Shown one piece after another: positions 49,747 through 58,103 of a DNA stretch of 64,000 nt (position 1 is the stretch's first letter; each line of letters starts with the position of its first letter). The translations under genes were made by a program, and so were the position numbers. Under the pieces are notes generated by a model. That model worked only from the letters and a program-made list of their open reading frames with translations. It was not told the origin of the DNA and ran no database searches. This DNA is from Pseudomonas mediterranea CFBP 5447 (GTDB lineage: Bacteria; Pseudomonadota; Gammaproteobacteria; Pseudomonadales; Pseudomonadaceae), in assembly GCF_000774145.1 (NCBI RefSeq), contig NZ_KN322984.1, positions 45,380 to 109,379 on the forward strand. The letters are read 5' to 3'.

Positions 49747-50994
49747 ATGCTGAGCTGGGACGAATTCGACAAAGAAGACGGCGAAGTCGCTGTAAAAGGC
49801 GCCAACGCCGGCCACGCTTCTGAAGCCAACATGGACCGCCTCGACAGCGCCGGCGGTGCCGCCGCACTCGAAGCCCGCGCCGTGACGGCCAGCGACTCGG
49901 CCGCGATCATTCGCGCCAAGGCCGCCCTCGACAAACTCGACGTCGCCGAAGGCCTCGCCGAACTCGAAGGCGCCTCCGCCCGTGTCGCCGTCGATGAAAA
50001 GCGCATGATCAACTGCCGCGCCGACCTCAACCAGCTCGTACCCTTCAAATACGACTGGGCCTGGCAGAAGTACCTGGACGGCTGCGCAAACCACTGGATG
50101 CCGCAAGAAGTCAACATGACCGCCGACATCGCCCTCTGGAAAAACCCGGAAGGCCTGACCGACGACGAACGCCGCATCGTGATGCGCAACCTGGGCTTCT
50201 TCTCCACCGCCGACTCCCTGGTCGCCAACAACCTGGTCCTGGCCGTATACCGCCTGATCACCAACCCGGAATGCCGCCAGTACATTCTGCGCCAAGCCTT
50301 CGAAGAGGCGATCCACACCCACGCCTACCAGTACTGCATCGAATCCCTGGCCATGGATGAAGGCGAAATCTTCAACATGTACCACGAGATCCCATCGGTC
50401 GCGAAAAAAGCCGCCTGGGGCTTGAAGTACACCCGTTCGATCTCCGATCCGAAGTTCGAAACCGGCACCCCGGAAACCGACAAAGAGCTGCTGCGCAACC
50501 TGATCGCCTACTACTGCGTCCTGGAAGGCATCTTCTTCTATTGCGGCTTCACCCAGATCCTCTCCATGGGCCGCCGCAACAAGATGACCGGCGTCGCCGA
50601 GCAGTTCCAATACATCCTGCGCGACGAATCCATGCACCTGAACTTCGGCATCGACGTGATCAACCAGATCAAGATCGAAAACCCACACCTGTGGGATGCC
50701 GAGATGAAGGAAGAAGCGACCCAGATGATCCTGCAGGGTACGCAGCTGGAAATCGAATATGCCCGCGACACCATGCCTCGCGGGGTACTGGGCATGAACG
50801 CGGCGATGATGGAAGACTATCTGAAGTTCATCGCTAACCGTCGTCTGTCGCAGATTGGGTTGAAAGAAGAGTATCCAGGCACGACTAACCCGTTCCCTTG
50901 GATGAGCGAGATCATGGACTTGAAGAAAGAGAAGAACTTCTTTGAGACGCGGGTGATTGAGTATCAAACCGGTGGTGCGCTTAGCTGGGATTGA
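49747..50994 (+). CDS. nrdB: Class Ia ribonucleotide reductase, beta subunit
   Basis: Holds the di-iron tyrosyl radical for deoxynucleotide synthesis. The 415-aa protein starts [14 protein letters not shown], has an N-terminal extension of about 70 Ala-rich residues typical of Pseudomonas NrdB, then the iron-binding segments [18 protein letters not shown] and [14 protein letters not shown]. It is nearly the same as the P. aeruginosa protein. The ATG at 49747 has AGGAG 10 nt upstream. The alpha subunit gene is not adjacent. Confidence 0.97.
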   Translation: MLSWDEFDKEDGEVAVKGANAGHASEANMDRLDSAGGAAALEARAVTASDSAAIIRAKAALDKLDVAEGLAELEGASARVAVDEKRMINCRADLNQLVPFKYDWAWQKYLDGCANHWMPQEVNMTADIALWKNPEGLTDDERRIVMRNLGFFSTADSLVANNLVLAVYRLITNPECRQYILRQAFEEAIHTHAYQYCIESLAMDEGEIFNMYHEIPSVAKKAAWGLKYTRSISDPKFETGTPETDKELLRNLIAYYCVLEGIFFYCGFTQILSMGRRNKMTGVAEQFQYILRDESMHLNFGIDVINQIKIENPHLWDAEMKEEATQMILQGTQLEIEYARDTMPRGVLGMNAAMMEDYLKFIANRRLSQIGLKEEYPGTTNPFPWMSEIMDLKKEKNFFETRVIEYQTGGALSWD

Positions 50995-51040
50995 TGTCGA
51001 GAGAAAAATCCCAAGCTGGCCTGTCAGCTAACGCTTAACT

Positions 51041-51065
51041 AAAACCCCGTGAAAACGGGGTTTTT
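51041..51065 (+). terminator. Rho-independent terminator of nrdB
   Basis: Stem AACCCCGT with ACGGGGTT around a GAAA loop, followed by T5. Confidence 0.9.
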
Positions 51066-51190
51066 GCATTCTGCCCTACACGCACTGGCCACTGGTGGGT
51101 GGATAGCCGCGATTTCGAATTGAAAACAATCAGTGCAACCCGCCTCACCTCCCGCTATTAATACCCTCCCCACTCAAGGACCCGAGCCCC

Positions 51191-52180
51191 ATGAAATTCG
51201 ACCTCGCCTACTGCCGCAGCCTCGACGACAAGCTGTCGATCTATGACGTGCGCGATCTGAATTTCGACGAGACGATGGACTTCGATTCCGCGAGGGAACA
51301 TTTCCAGTGCCCCAACGATGCCTGTCGGGCGGCGTTCGATGCAGCGAATGTGTTGGGGACGTTCAATGCCAAGAATGTGAATTACGTGCGCACGCCGCAC
51401 TTCAAGAACATTCCCAGCACACGGCATGTCGAGGGTTGTCCTTATGCCAGCCTGAAAACCCCGACAACTGGCCTGGAGACGGACGCTGCGGAAGCGGATG
51501 ACGGTCGGGAGGAACACTTTCCTTCGGAGCTGTTACTGACCCGGCGTGAGTATGTGCGCAAGCCTTCCAGCCCGGCGGTGGTGGCGGACGTGATACGCGA
51601 TGAGCGAGCGCCTTCAGCCGCCAATCTTGTCGAGCGCCAGAGCCGTGATTCAGCGCCGGACAAGACCAGTGTCTTCGCCCATCCGGTGGAGTGCTTCGTG
51701 TCGAACTTCGCCGACAAGGACCTGCTCAAGCGCATGCCGCTGAAGATTGGCGAGCACACGGCGCCCTATGCTTCATTCTTCAAGAAGATTGAATACCTGC
51801 TGGACAACAAGGGGCTTATCTACTGGGGCAAGATCAAGAAGATCGAGGATTATCACAGCGCCAGTTTTCGCGTCGACTTCGAGCAAAAGGTCTGGGTCAA
51901 GTTACCGGGCGAGGCGAAGAAGCGGCCCTATTCGGTCAACGTTTACCTGAGCAAGAAGTTGATCGATCAGTACCGCAAGCGCAAAGCGTTCCTGGAAGAG
52001 ATCAAGCATGCCGCCGAGAGCGAGCGGGATCTGTACTGCTTCTTCTATGGCGTGACGCCGGAGCTGAAACAGGTGCCGAGCAAGAAAAACCCCGAACAGA
52101 CGTTCGGGGTGTTCAGTGCTCAGATTGAGAATCTGGACCATTTCATCATTCGTGAAGCGCCGGGGTTGGCCGATAACTAG
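51191..52180 (+). CDS. Unknown protein with possible N-terminal zinc-binding motif
   Basis: I do not recognise the family. The 329-aa protein has C40-x4-C45 (FQCPNDACRAAF) and H70...H79-x3-C83 (TPHFKN, RHVEGCPY), which together resemble a zinc ribbon such as that at the start of CoiA-type proteins. The middle (90-170) is low in order and acidic. The C-terminal 160 residues are mixed alpha/beta with many Lys and aromatic residues (EYLLDNKGLIYWGKIKKIEDYHSASFRVDF). AAGGA lies 11 nt before the ATG. It stands alone after nrdB; possible nucleic-acid function is a guess. Confidence 0.75.
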   Translation: MKFDLAYCRSLDDKLSIYDVRDLNFDETMDFDSAREHFQCPNDACRAAFDAANVLGTFNAKNVNYVRTPHFKNIPSTRHVEGCPYASLKTPTTGLETDAAEADDGREEHFPSELLLTRREYVRKPSSPAVVADVIRDERAPSAANLVERQSRDSAPDKTSVFAHPVECFVSNFADKDLLKRMPLKIGEHTAPYASFFKKIEYLLDNKGLIYWGKIKKIEDYHSASFRVDFEQKVWVKLPGEAKKRPYSVNVYLSKKLIDQYRKRKAFLEEIKHAAESERDLYCFFYGVTPELKQVPSKKNPEQTFGVFSAQIENLDHFIIREAPGLADN

Positions 52181-52190
52181 TCTCGTCTTG

Positions 52191-52229
52191 CGCTGACAGC
52201 AACCCTACAGGTGTTAGCGGTTTTCTTCT
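52191..52229 (+). terminator. Likely terminator after the unknown gene
   Basis: Stem CGCTGACA with TGTTAGCG (8 bp, one G-T pair), followed by GGTTTTCTTCT. Confidence 0.5.
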
Positions 52230-52630
52230 CATAGTGCATCTTGGGCAAGTTGCCGCTCAAACGCCCACATTTCCCGTTTCACTTCCATGCGTCGTTCACG
52301 GGCGTTATGGAGGCTGGGCTCATCCAGTCCGCCATAACGCCGCAACCAGTGAATAATCATTTCCTCGCCTGGAAAGTAATAGTCCTTGTGCCCCTTGCTG
52401 CCTCTCGGGGTGTTGTTCATATCACCATCAAAGCGGCCTGCGGAGAACTCATCAGAAGGCAACGTTCCCCACTCGGCGGCACAATCCTCGAAAACCCAGG
52501 AGATTTCATTGATGTGCTTTTGCGCACCGCGATGGCCGTGACGTTGGCTTCTCCACGGGAGTGATTTTTTTGCCTTTGTGCACGCGGTAAAGCGGTTACA
52601 AGCCGCTTCGGTGCGATTGAAGATCAACAT
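52229..52630 (-). CDS. Unknown small protein, basic N-terminus
   Basis: Family unknown. The 133-aa protein starts MLIFNRTEAACNRFTAC, has a Lys/Arg/His rich segment to about residue 45, then an acidic central part (INEISWVFEDCAAEWGTLPSDEF) and a C-terminal helix with alternating charges (DEPSLHNARERRMEVKREMWAFERQLA). It follows the 116-aa gene by 22 bp and is probably co-transcribed. An upstream ATG would overlap that gene by 29 bp and is less likely. Confidence 0.6.
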   Translation of the reverse strand: MLIFNRTEAACNRFTACTKAKKSLPWRSQRHGHRGAQKHINEISWVFEDCAAEWGTLPSDEFSAGRFDGDMNNTPRGSKGHKDYYFPGEEMIIHWLRRYGGLDEPSLHNARERRMEVKREMWAFERQLAQDAL

Positions 52631-52652
52631 GGTGTTCTCTGCTCGAAAAAGA

Positions 52653-53003
52653 CTATGCGTCTGTGACCCATTCGATTTCATAGGGCTGACGAACAGCGTC
52701 GGAAATCCCTTCTCGTAACTCGTCGCTCAGAACCATCAGCTCCTGATCGCTCAGCAGGTCATAGGCGACCATCAGCCTCAAAGATAGGGAAACTTCTCTG
52801 CGTCGACGTCCGTTGAAGGCCATCGCCAGGTCCTTGTCTCGACTGCGTATGAGGCCATACAGCGTTGCGTATCGAGCGTGGGCCGATAAAGTTTCGTTCT
52901 GAGCGATCGTCTGGGCATCAGCAAGAACCCCTTGGCAGAAGCGGTCCAATGCCAGCTCGTAAAGCTCATTGTAATTTTTCCAGTCACTGTCGGAAATCGG
53001 CAT
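52653..53003 (-). CDS. Unknown small helical protein
   Basis: Family unknown. The 116-aa protein starts MPISDSDWKNYNELYELALDRFCQGVLADAQTIA and is predicted mostly helical, with a basic patch (GRRRREVSLSLRLMVAYDLLSDQELMVLSDELREG). The ATG at 53001-53003 has GGAGG upstream. It precedes the 133-aa gene in an apparent two-gene unit and diverges from an XRE gene 148 bp away. Confidence 0.65.
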   Translation of the reverse strand: MPISDSDWKNYNELYELALDRFCQGVLADAQTIAQNETLSAHARYATLYGLIRSRDKDLAMAFNGRRRREVSLSLRLMVAYDLLSDQELMVLSDELREGISDAVRQPYEIEWVTDA

Positions 53004-53103
53004 ACCACCCTCCTTCGCTAGACACCAGGGTACACCGAGCGCTTGGCTGGGGCAGGCCACTGGTCACCCATCAAAAAATGAGATTGATCCGGCTTCAAAA
53101 CAA

Positions 53104-53119
53104 CTGTACAAAAACACAG
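53104..53119. promoter_or_regulatory. LexA (SOS) box
   Basis: CTGT-ACAAAAAC-ACAG is an exact CTGT-N8-ACAG match to the gamma-proteobacterial LexA box. It is 31 bp ahead of the XRE-gene ATG and 100 bp from the divergent small genes. Confidence 0.7.
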
Positions 53120-53150
53120 TATTTTTGAATCCACTGCTTTGGAGAATCCC

Positions 53151-53468
53151 ATGGCCTCTCTCGCAATCAAAACCACCCTGGAACGCATCGCTGTCTATCA
53201 ATTCACCCCTGCCCACAGCGCACAGGCCCGCGCCATGCTGGGCTGGAGCGTCGAGGAACTATCCCGGCAGTCCGGGGTTTCGGTCAAGGCTATCCGGCGC
53301 TTCGAAGCGGGAGGCGAGTTGCTCGATGTGACGCGCCTGGCGCTGGCGTTCTGCCTTGAAGCCGAAGGCCTGGTGTTCTTCCCCGGCTTTGCACCGGGGC
53401 GTGGCATGAACATCAAGGGTGCCACGCCGGATCCGGCGGGGCGGCCCGACTACGCGATGATCGAATAG
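53151..53468 (+). CDS. XRE-family (Cro/C1-type) small regulator, predicted SOS controlled
   Basis: The 105-aa protein has a helix-turn-helix (SAQARAMLGWSVEELSRQSGVSVKAIRRFEAG, residues about 22-52) and a short C-terminal helix and tail (RLALAFCLEAEGLVFFPGF), a layout common in small XRE repressors, where the tail often reads EAAGVEF. The ATG at 53151 has GGAG 6 nt upstream; a TTG 12 bp earlier is less likely. The LexA box in its promoter suggests induction by DNA damage. Confidence 0.85.
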   Translation: MASLAIKTTLERIAVYQFTPAHSAQARAMLGWSVEELSRQSGVSVKAIRRFEAGGELLDVTRLALAFCLEAEGLVFFPGFAPGRGMNIKGATPDPAGRPDYAMIE

Positions 53469-53490
53469 CGAGATCGTTGCATCACGGGTA

Positions 53491-54549
53491 TCAGGCCGCG
53501 CCTGCCGGGTTCTGATAGGCCGAGGCTTCCACATCCAGCCACCAGGCATGGCCGCGATGTGGATGGGTCAGGGTGAAGGCTTCGCCCATCTGCGGTGTGG
53601 TGATGGGCACGTTGCGTTCCCAGGCCAGGGCCAGGATGCGGTCGAAGGGTTCGAACCAGGCATGCATCGCCAGGTCGAACGTGCCATTGTGAATCGGCAG
53701 TAGCCAACGGCCCCTGAGGTCGATATGAGCCTGGAGGGTCTGCTCCGGCTGCATGTGGACATGGGGCCAATCGACGTTATAGGCGCCGGTTTCCATCAGC
53801 GTGAGGTCAAAGGGGCCGTATCGCTCGCCGATGCGTTTGAAACCGTCGAAATATCCGGTGTCGCCGCTGAAGAAGATCCGCGTGCCGCCATCGATCATCA
53901 CCCATGACGCCCATAGCGTGCTGTTGCCATCGAACAGGCCGCGGCCGGAAAAATGCTGCGATGGCGTGGCAATGAATTCGATGCCATCCACTTCGGTACC
54001 TTGCCACCAATCCAGCTGACGTACCTTGCTGGCCTCGATGCCCCATTTGACCAGGGTGTCACCCACGCCAAGGGGCGTCAGGAAGTGCCGGGTCTTGTCG
54101 GCAAGCTTGAGGATGGCCTGGTGGTCGAGGTGGTCGTAATGGTCATGGGAAAGGATCACCGCCTCAATCGGCGGCAGGTCGTCCAGGCTGATGGGCGGCT
54201 GATGGAAACGCTTGGGGCCGGCCCATTGCACGGGCGATGCACGGTCGGAGAAAACCGGGTCGGTGATCCAGAATTTGTCGCGCAGCTTGAGCAGAACCGT
54301 TGAATGGCCGAGACGGAACACACTCTGGTTCGGTGCTGCCAGCAGCTCGGCACGTGTCAGCGGTTGAACGTTGATGGCGCCGGCCGGCCGAGTGGTGCGC
54401 GGCTTGTGAAGGAGCATGTTCCAGATGATGCGCAGCATCTGGCCGAACCCTTCTCGCGGGGTATGGGCGTGATTGCGATACTTCCCTTGTTCGTGTCGGG
54501 AGGCAGGGTTGGCAGCCGTGCTGTCGGTCGAGGAAGCGGGAATGCTCAT
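53491..54549 (-). CDS. Metallo-beta-lactamase-fold hydrolase, NAPE-PLD/RomA-like
   Basis: Zinc hydrolase of unknown substrate. The 352-aa protein has the motif HDHYDH (H135, H137, D139, H140) and further ligands in ATPSQHFSGRG, FFSGDTGYF and LPIHNGTF, matching the UlaG/NAPE-PLD subgroup. The N-terminal 45 residues (STDSTAANPASRHEQGKYRNHAHTPREGFGQMLR) precede the fold and may help membrane contact. The ATG at 54547-54549 is chosen. It is divergent from a TetR gene. Confidence 0.88.
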   Translation of the reverse strand: MSIPASSTDSTAANPASRHEQGKYRNHAHTPREGFGQMLRIIWNMLLHKPRTTRPAGAINVQPLTRAELLAAPNQSVFRLGHSTVLLKLRDKFWITDPVFSDRASPVQWAGPKRFHQPPISLDDLPPIEAVILSHDHYDHLDHQAILKLADKTRHFLTPLGVGDTLVKWGIEASKVRQLDWWQGTEVDGIEFIATPSQHFSGRGLFDGNSTLWASWVMIDGGTRIFFSGDTGYFDGFKRIGERYGPFDLTLMETGAYNVDWPHVHMQPEQTLQAHIDLRGRWLLPIHNGTFDLAMHAWFEPFDRILALAWERNVPITTPQMGEAFTLTHPHRGHAWWLDVEASAYQNPAGAA

Positions 54550-54643
54550 GGTGCGATAACTCCAAGGACGTCGCCGAAAGTGCGCTTCGCCGTTGCGGGA
54601 CATGGCTGGCTACGAGGTTTACGCTCAGCCGCTCACACTAAAT

Positions 54644-54661
54644 CTACACCACTCGGTGTAG
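54644..54661. promoter_or_regulatory. Palindromic operator for the TetR regulator
   Basis: Perfect inverted repeat CTACACC-ACTC-GGTGTAG in the 180-bp divergent region between the hydrolase and TetR genes. Its dyad symmetry and position match a TetR operator controlling both. Confidence 0.65.
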
Positions 54662-54729
54662 TTTCTAGATTGCATGAATCCTGGGAGTAAGTAAACTGCT
54701 GAGTGTAATCCACCCTTCTCTACCGACGA

Positions 54730-55344
54730 ATGCCCATGACCGTACCGCAACGCCTTACCGAACGAAAACGCGAAGCCATTCTCCAGGCCGCGATTGCCGA
54801 GTTTCGCAGCAGCGGTTTCGAGATCACCAGCATGGATAAGATCGCGGCGACCGCCGGTGTGTCGAAGCGTACGGTGTACAACCACTTTCCCAGCAAGGAA
54901 GAATTGTTCGCTGAAATCCTGAATCGGCTATGGAACAGCATTACCGCCGAGCAGGAGATGGCGTACAACCCGTTGGAGCCTTTGCGTGAGCAATTGCGTC
55001 GGTTACTGCAAGCCAAGTTGCAGCTGATGTCAGACGACAACTTCCTCGATCTGGCGCGTATCGCCATCGCCGCAACCATACATTCTCCCGAGCGGGCCCA
55101 GAATATGGTTTCGCGTATGGGCCAACGTGAAGAAGGCCTCACCACCTGGATTCGCCAAGCCCAGGTCGATGGCCGACTGAAGCCCGTGGAGCCGGCATTT
55201 GCTGCCCAGCAAATGCACGGGTTGATCAAGACGTTCGCCTTCTGGCCACAGATCTCCATGGGTCAGCCGAGCCTGACCCTGGATGAGCAAGCGCAGGTGA
55301 TCGAGTCGGCCCTCGACATGTTTCTGGTTCGCTATCAGGCTTGA
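54730..55344 (+). CDS. TetR-family repressor
   Basis: The 204-aa protein has the TetR N-terminal helix-turn-helix (ILQAAIAEFRSSGFEITSMDKIAATAGVSKRTVYNHFPSKEELF, residues about 16-60) and a C-terminal ligand-binding domain with AefR-like features (LARIAIAATIHSPERAQNMVSRMG). It probably represses the divergent hydrolase and itself. The ATG at 54736 (MTVPQ) is an alternative start. Confidence 0.92.
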   Translation: MPMTVPQRLTERKREAILQAAIAEFRSSGFEITSMDKIAATAGVSKRTVYNHFPSKEELFAEILNRLWNSITAEQEMAYNPLEPLREQLRRLLQAKLQLMSDDNFLDLARIAIAATIHSPERAQNMVSRMGQREEGLTTWIRQAQVDGRLKPVEPAFAAQQMHGLIKTFAFWPQISMGQPSLTLDEQAQVIESALDMFLVRYQA

Positions 55345-55375
55345 GTGCTCACCGCCGGAGTCGCGGCACGGAGGG

Positions 55376-55909
55376 TCATTGCGCCGGGGGCGTGCTCACG
55401 AATTTCTGGTGCATTTCGGTGGTCAGGCTGTCGATACGCTCGGTCAATGCCTTGGTCATTTCTGTCAGGCGGGTGTTCTGTTCCAGCAGTTCGAGCAATT
55501 GCGCCGTATTGTGCGCGGCCTGGGCCTGACGCTCGGTGTTGGCAATGGCCAGGGCTTCGCGATGTTGCGCATCGGCTTCCGCCTGGGCTTTATCCCGAGC
55601 GGCCTGGCGGGTTTGCGCCAGCAGGATCAGTGGGGCGGCGTAGGCCGACTGCAGACTGAACGCCAGGTTGAGCAAGATGAACGGGTAAGCATCGAAGTGC
55701 ACGACGCCCGACAGGTTCAAGCCTACCCAGACCAGCACGATCAGGGTTTGTGCGCCAAGAAACATCGGCGTGCCAAAAAAACGCGCGAACGCCTCCGCTC
55801 GCAACGCAAAGCGATCATTCCCGAAGGTGGGTCCCAGGTGCGCGTGCGGCCGATGAAAACGCAAGTGGTCAACGGACGCTGCGGGGGTGGATTGGTAGGG
55901 GCTCGCCAT
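55376..55909 (-). CDS. DUF1003 membrane protein
   Basis: The 177-aa protein has two membrane segments (FLGAQTLIVLVWVGLNL and FILLNLAFSLQSAYAAPLILLA) followed by a long coiled-coil tail (AQAEADAQHREALAIANTERQAQAAHNTAQLLELLEQNTRL), the DUF1003 layout. Function unknown; such proteins sit in the inner membrane. It is convergent with TetR. Confidence 0.87.
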   Translation of the reverse strand: MASPYQSTPAASVDHLRFHRPHAHLGPTFGNDRFALRAEAFARFFGTPMFLGAQTLIVLVWVGLNLSGVVHFDAYPFILLNLAFSLQSAYAAPLILLAQTRQAARDKAQAEADAQHREALAIANTERQAQAAHNTAQLLELLEQNTRLTEMTKALTERIDSLTTEMHQKFVSTPPAQ

Positions 55910-55995
55910 GATGTTCTCCGCTTGTGGCTGGTGCTAAAGGCACTATAACTATTAAGCGATCATCATCTATCCCAGCGCGCTCCGCTCGTGAAACA

Positions 55996-56865
55996 TCAGC
56001 GCTGTCGCAGACTACGCCCCAACTCGTCGAACAATGTCACCACCGAACGCAACGCGCGGCAGTCTGGCCGTGTCAGCAGCCAGAGCGCCGTGTCATAGCC
56101 CTCCAGCGGTTCGCCGAAGGGAGTCAATCCCTGGTCTTCACCGATCAGAAAGTCCGGCAGCGCCGCGACGCCCAGACCGGCTCGCGCCAATTCGGCGACT
56201 GAAAGCATGCTGTTGCAGCGATAGGCTGGCATCACTCCGGGGAGAAGTTGTCGGCGCCAGGCCACGGTGGGGTGATCGGGGAGGAAGTCGTCCGGTGCGA
56301 TCCAGGTCAGGGACGCCAAATCATCCAGATTCGCGCCAGCCAGGTAAATCGGACTTGCGCAGACTCGGTAGACGACATCGCCCAGGTGCCGCCCCACCAG
56401 ATGCTCCGGCGGTGTGCGAGTCAGGCGCAAAGCAATATCGGCATCGCGACGACTCAGGTTGGCGAAGTCGTTCGAAGTGCTCAACTCGAGGGTCAATGCC
56501 GGATAGGCCGGCATGAACCGCGCTAGCGCCGGCAGCAGCAACGCTTGCAGGACCGAGTCGGTGCAGGTCAAGCGCACGGTGCCAGTGACCACCTCACCGC
56601 CCTGCTCCACACCGATCCGTGCCGCCTCCAGGGCCTGCTCGGCGCGCTCGGCCTGTTCGGACAGCGTCTGGGCCAGGCTCGTGGGCAAATACCCGGCACG
56701 GCTTTTTTCGAACAAGGGTTGGCCCAGGGCTGCCTCGAGCCGGCGTACCGAGCGGAACACCGTAGACACATCCACGTCCAGCAGCCGCGCAGCCCGAGCC
56801 AGCGAGCCGCCACGGACCAACGCCAGGATCAGGGAGAGATCGGAATACTCCAGACGATAGTGCAC
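55996..56865 (-). CDS. LysR-family regulator
   Basis: The 289-aa protein has an N-terminal helix-turn-helix (SLILALVRGGSLARAARLLDVDVSTVFRSVRRLEAALG) and an effector domain (GEVVTGTVRLTCTDSVLQALLLPALARFMPAYPAL). The start is a GTG at 56863-56865; an in-frame ATG 177 bp upstream would run through the divergent gene's promoter and is rejected. It probably controls the divergent amidotransferase-like/ABM pair. Confidence 0.88.
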   Translation of the reverse strand: MHYRLEYSDLSLILALVRGGSLARAARLLDVDVSTVFRSVRRLEAALGQPLFEKSRAGYLPTSLAQTLSEQAERAEQALEAARIGVEQGGEVVTGTVRLTCTDSVLQALLLPALARFMPAYPALTLELSTSNDFANLSRRDADIALRLTRTPPEHLVGRHLGDVVYRVCASPIYLAGANLDDLASLTWIAPDDFLPDHPTVAWRRQLLPGVMPAYRCNSMLSVAELARAGLGVAALPDFLIGEDQGLTPFGEPLEGYDTALWLLTRPDCRALRSVVTLFDELGRSLRQR

Positions 56866-56888
56866 TGATGCATTGAACACTTGGATAG

Positions 56889-56917
56889 ACGCCAATATTG
56901 AGTGCGTGAACGCCAAT
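56889..56917. promoter_or_regulatory. Direct repeats ACGCCAAT, possible LysR operator
   Basis: ACGCCAAT occurs twice (56889-56896, 56910-56917), 21 bp apart, two turns of the helix, in the 92-bp divergent gap between the LysR and amidotransferase-like genes. Confidence 0.35.
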
Positions 56918-56957
56918 CTATAGTGGCGACCAGCAATCAACAAGCGGGGAGCCCTCC

Positions 56958-57668
56958 ATGAAAATCCAGCGTCCTTTGCACATCGCCCTGATCGGCGACC
57001 ACGACCCGCAGATAACGGCCCATCGGGCCATTCCCATTGCACTTGAGCTGGCCAGCAGGCCGGCCGGCCATGGCGTCAGCTTTCAATGGTTGGCGACGGA
57101 TCTGATCACTGACGCTACCCCTCTGGCCGATTTCGACGGCATCTGGTGCGTACCCGGCAGCCCCTACCGAAACGAAAATGGCGCCTTGCACGCTATTCGC
57201 TTTGCCCGCGAACAGCGTCGCCCTTTCCTCGGCACCTGCGGTGGTTTTCAGCACGCCGTGCTGGAATACGCGCGCCACGTGATGGGCTGGACCGATGCCG
57301 CCCACGGCGAAACCTCTCCAGAAGCGGAAAGGGCACTGCTGACGCCGCTGAGCTGTGCCTTGGTCGAAACCATCGACAGCCTTCAGCTTGTTGCGGGGTC
57401 GTTGATTGCCGAGGCCTATGGCCGCCAGACCGTGCTCGAAGGTTATCGCTGTCGCTTTGGGGTCAATCCAGCATTTGAGCGGGATTTGCTGGGCAACCGC
57501 CTGCATGCCGTAGCCCGGGATTCGGCCGGCGAATTGCGGGCCGTGGAGCTGCGGGATCATCCATTCTTCGTCGCGACCCTGTTCCAACCCGAACGCGCCG
57601 CGCTGGAAGATCGTGTGTCACCGCTGGTCAGGGCCTTTGTCGAAGCGTGTACGAGGGAGATGCCATGA
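56958..57668 (+). CDS. Class I glutamine amidotransferase-like protein (CTP-synthase C-terminal type)
   Basis: Related to the glutaminase half of CTP synthase but without the synthetase half. The 236-aa protein has the nucleophile Cys94 in FLGTCGGFQHAV and a C-terminal HPFFVATLFQPE, where glutaminases have a catalytic His: here the triad His is replaced by Gln210, while Glu212 remains. So ordinary glutaminase activity is doubtful. The ATG overlaps no gene upstream; the last 4 bp overlap the ABM gene. Probably regulated by the divergent LysR. Confidence 0.78.
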   Translation: MKIQRPLHIALIGDHDPQITAHRAIPIALELASRPAGHGVSFQWLATDLITDATPLADFDGIWCVPGSPYRNENGALHAIRFAREQRRPFLGTCGGFQHAVLEYARHVMGWTDAAHGETSPEAERALLTPLSCALVETIDSLQLVAGSLIAEAYGRQTVLEGYRCRFGVNPAFERDLLGNRLHAVARDSAGELRAVELRDHPFFVATLFQPERAALEDRVSPLVRAFVEACTREMP

Positions 57669-57979
57669 GCGGTCAGTATTACGCCGTGATTTTCACTTCC
57701 CTGCGTACCGAAGGAGATCAGGGGTATGCCGAGGCTGCCGAACGCATGGTGACGCTGGCGAAAGAACAGCCAGGATTTCTCGGCATCGAATCGGCCCGGG
57801 GCGAAGAAGGCCTGGGTATTACCGTATCGTATTGGAGCAGCGAGGCGGCGATTCTGGCCTGGAAACAGCACCCCGAACACAGCGCAATCCGCGAGCGTGG
57901 CCGTTCTACCTGGTATGCCTATTGCCATACACGGGTGTGCAAGGTCGAACGGGATTACGCGTTCCGACGCCAGTCCTGA
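57665..57979 (+). CDS. Antibiotic biosynthesis monooxygenase (ABM)-fold protein
   Basis: The 104-aa protein follows the ABM ferredoxin-like fold: start YYAVIFTSLRTEGDQGYAEAAERMVTLAKEQPGFLGIESARGEEGLGITVSYWSSEAAILAWKQHPEH. Members are small cofactor-free oxygenases or stress proteins. The ATG overlaps the preceding stop (ATGA), which points to joint function with the amidotransferase-like protein. Substrate unknown. Confidence 0.87.
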   Translation: MSGQYYAVIFTSLRTEGDQGYAEAAERMVTLAKEQPGFLGIESARGEEGLGITVSYWSSEAAILAWKQHPEHSAIRERGRSTWYAYCHTRVCKVERDYAFRRQS

Positions 57980-57997
57980 CATCCATCGCCAATCCCC

Positions 57998-58085
57998 TGT
58001 GGAGCGAGCCCGCTCGCGATAGCGGTGGGTCTACTGGCATCCATGCCGACTGTACCGACGCCATCGCGAGCAGGCTCGCTACCAC
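57998..58085. repeat. Degenerate REP doublet
   Basis: Inverted pair with base changes in both arms (TGTGGAGCGAGCCCGCTCGCGAT and ATCGCGAGCAGGCTCGCTACCAC). It lies between convergent stops. Confidence 0.85.
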
Positions 58086-58103
58086 TTGATCTGCGGTGAG
58101 GGA

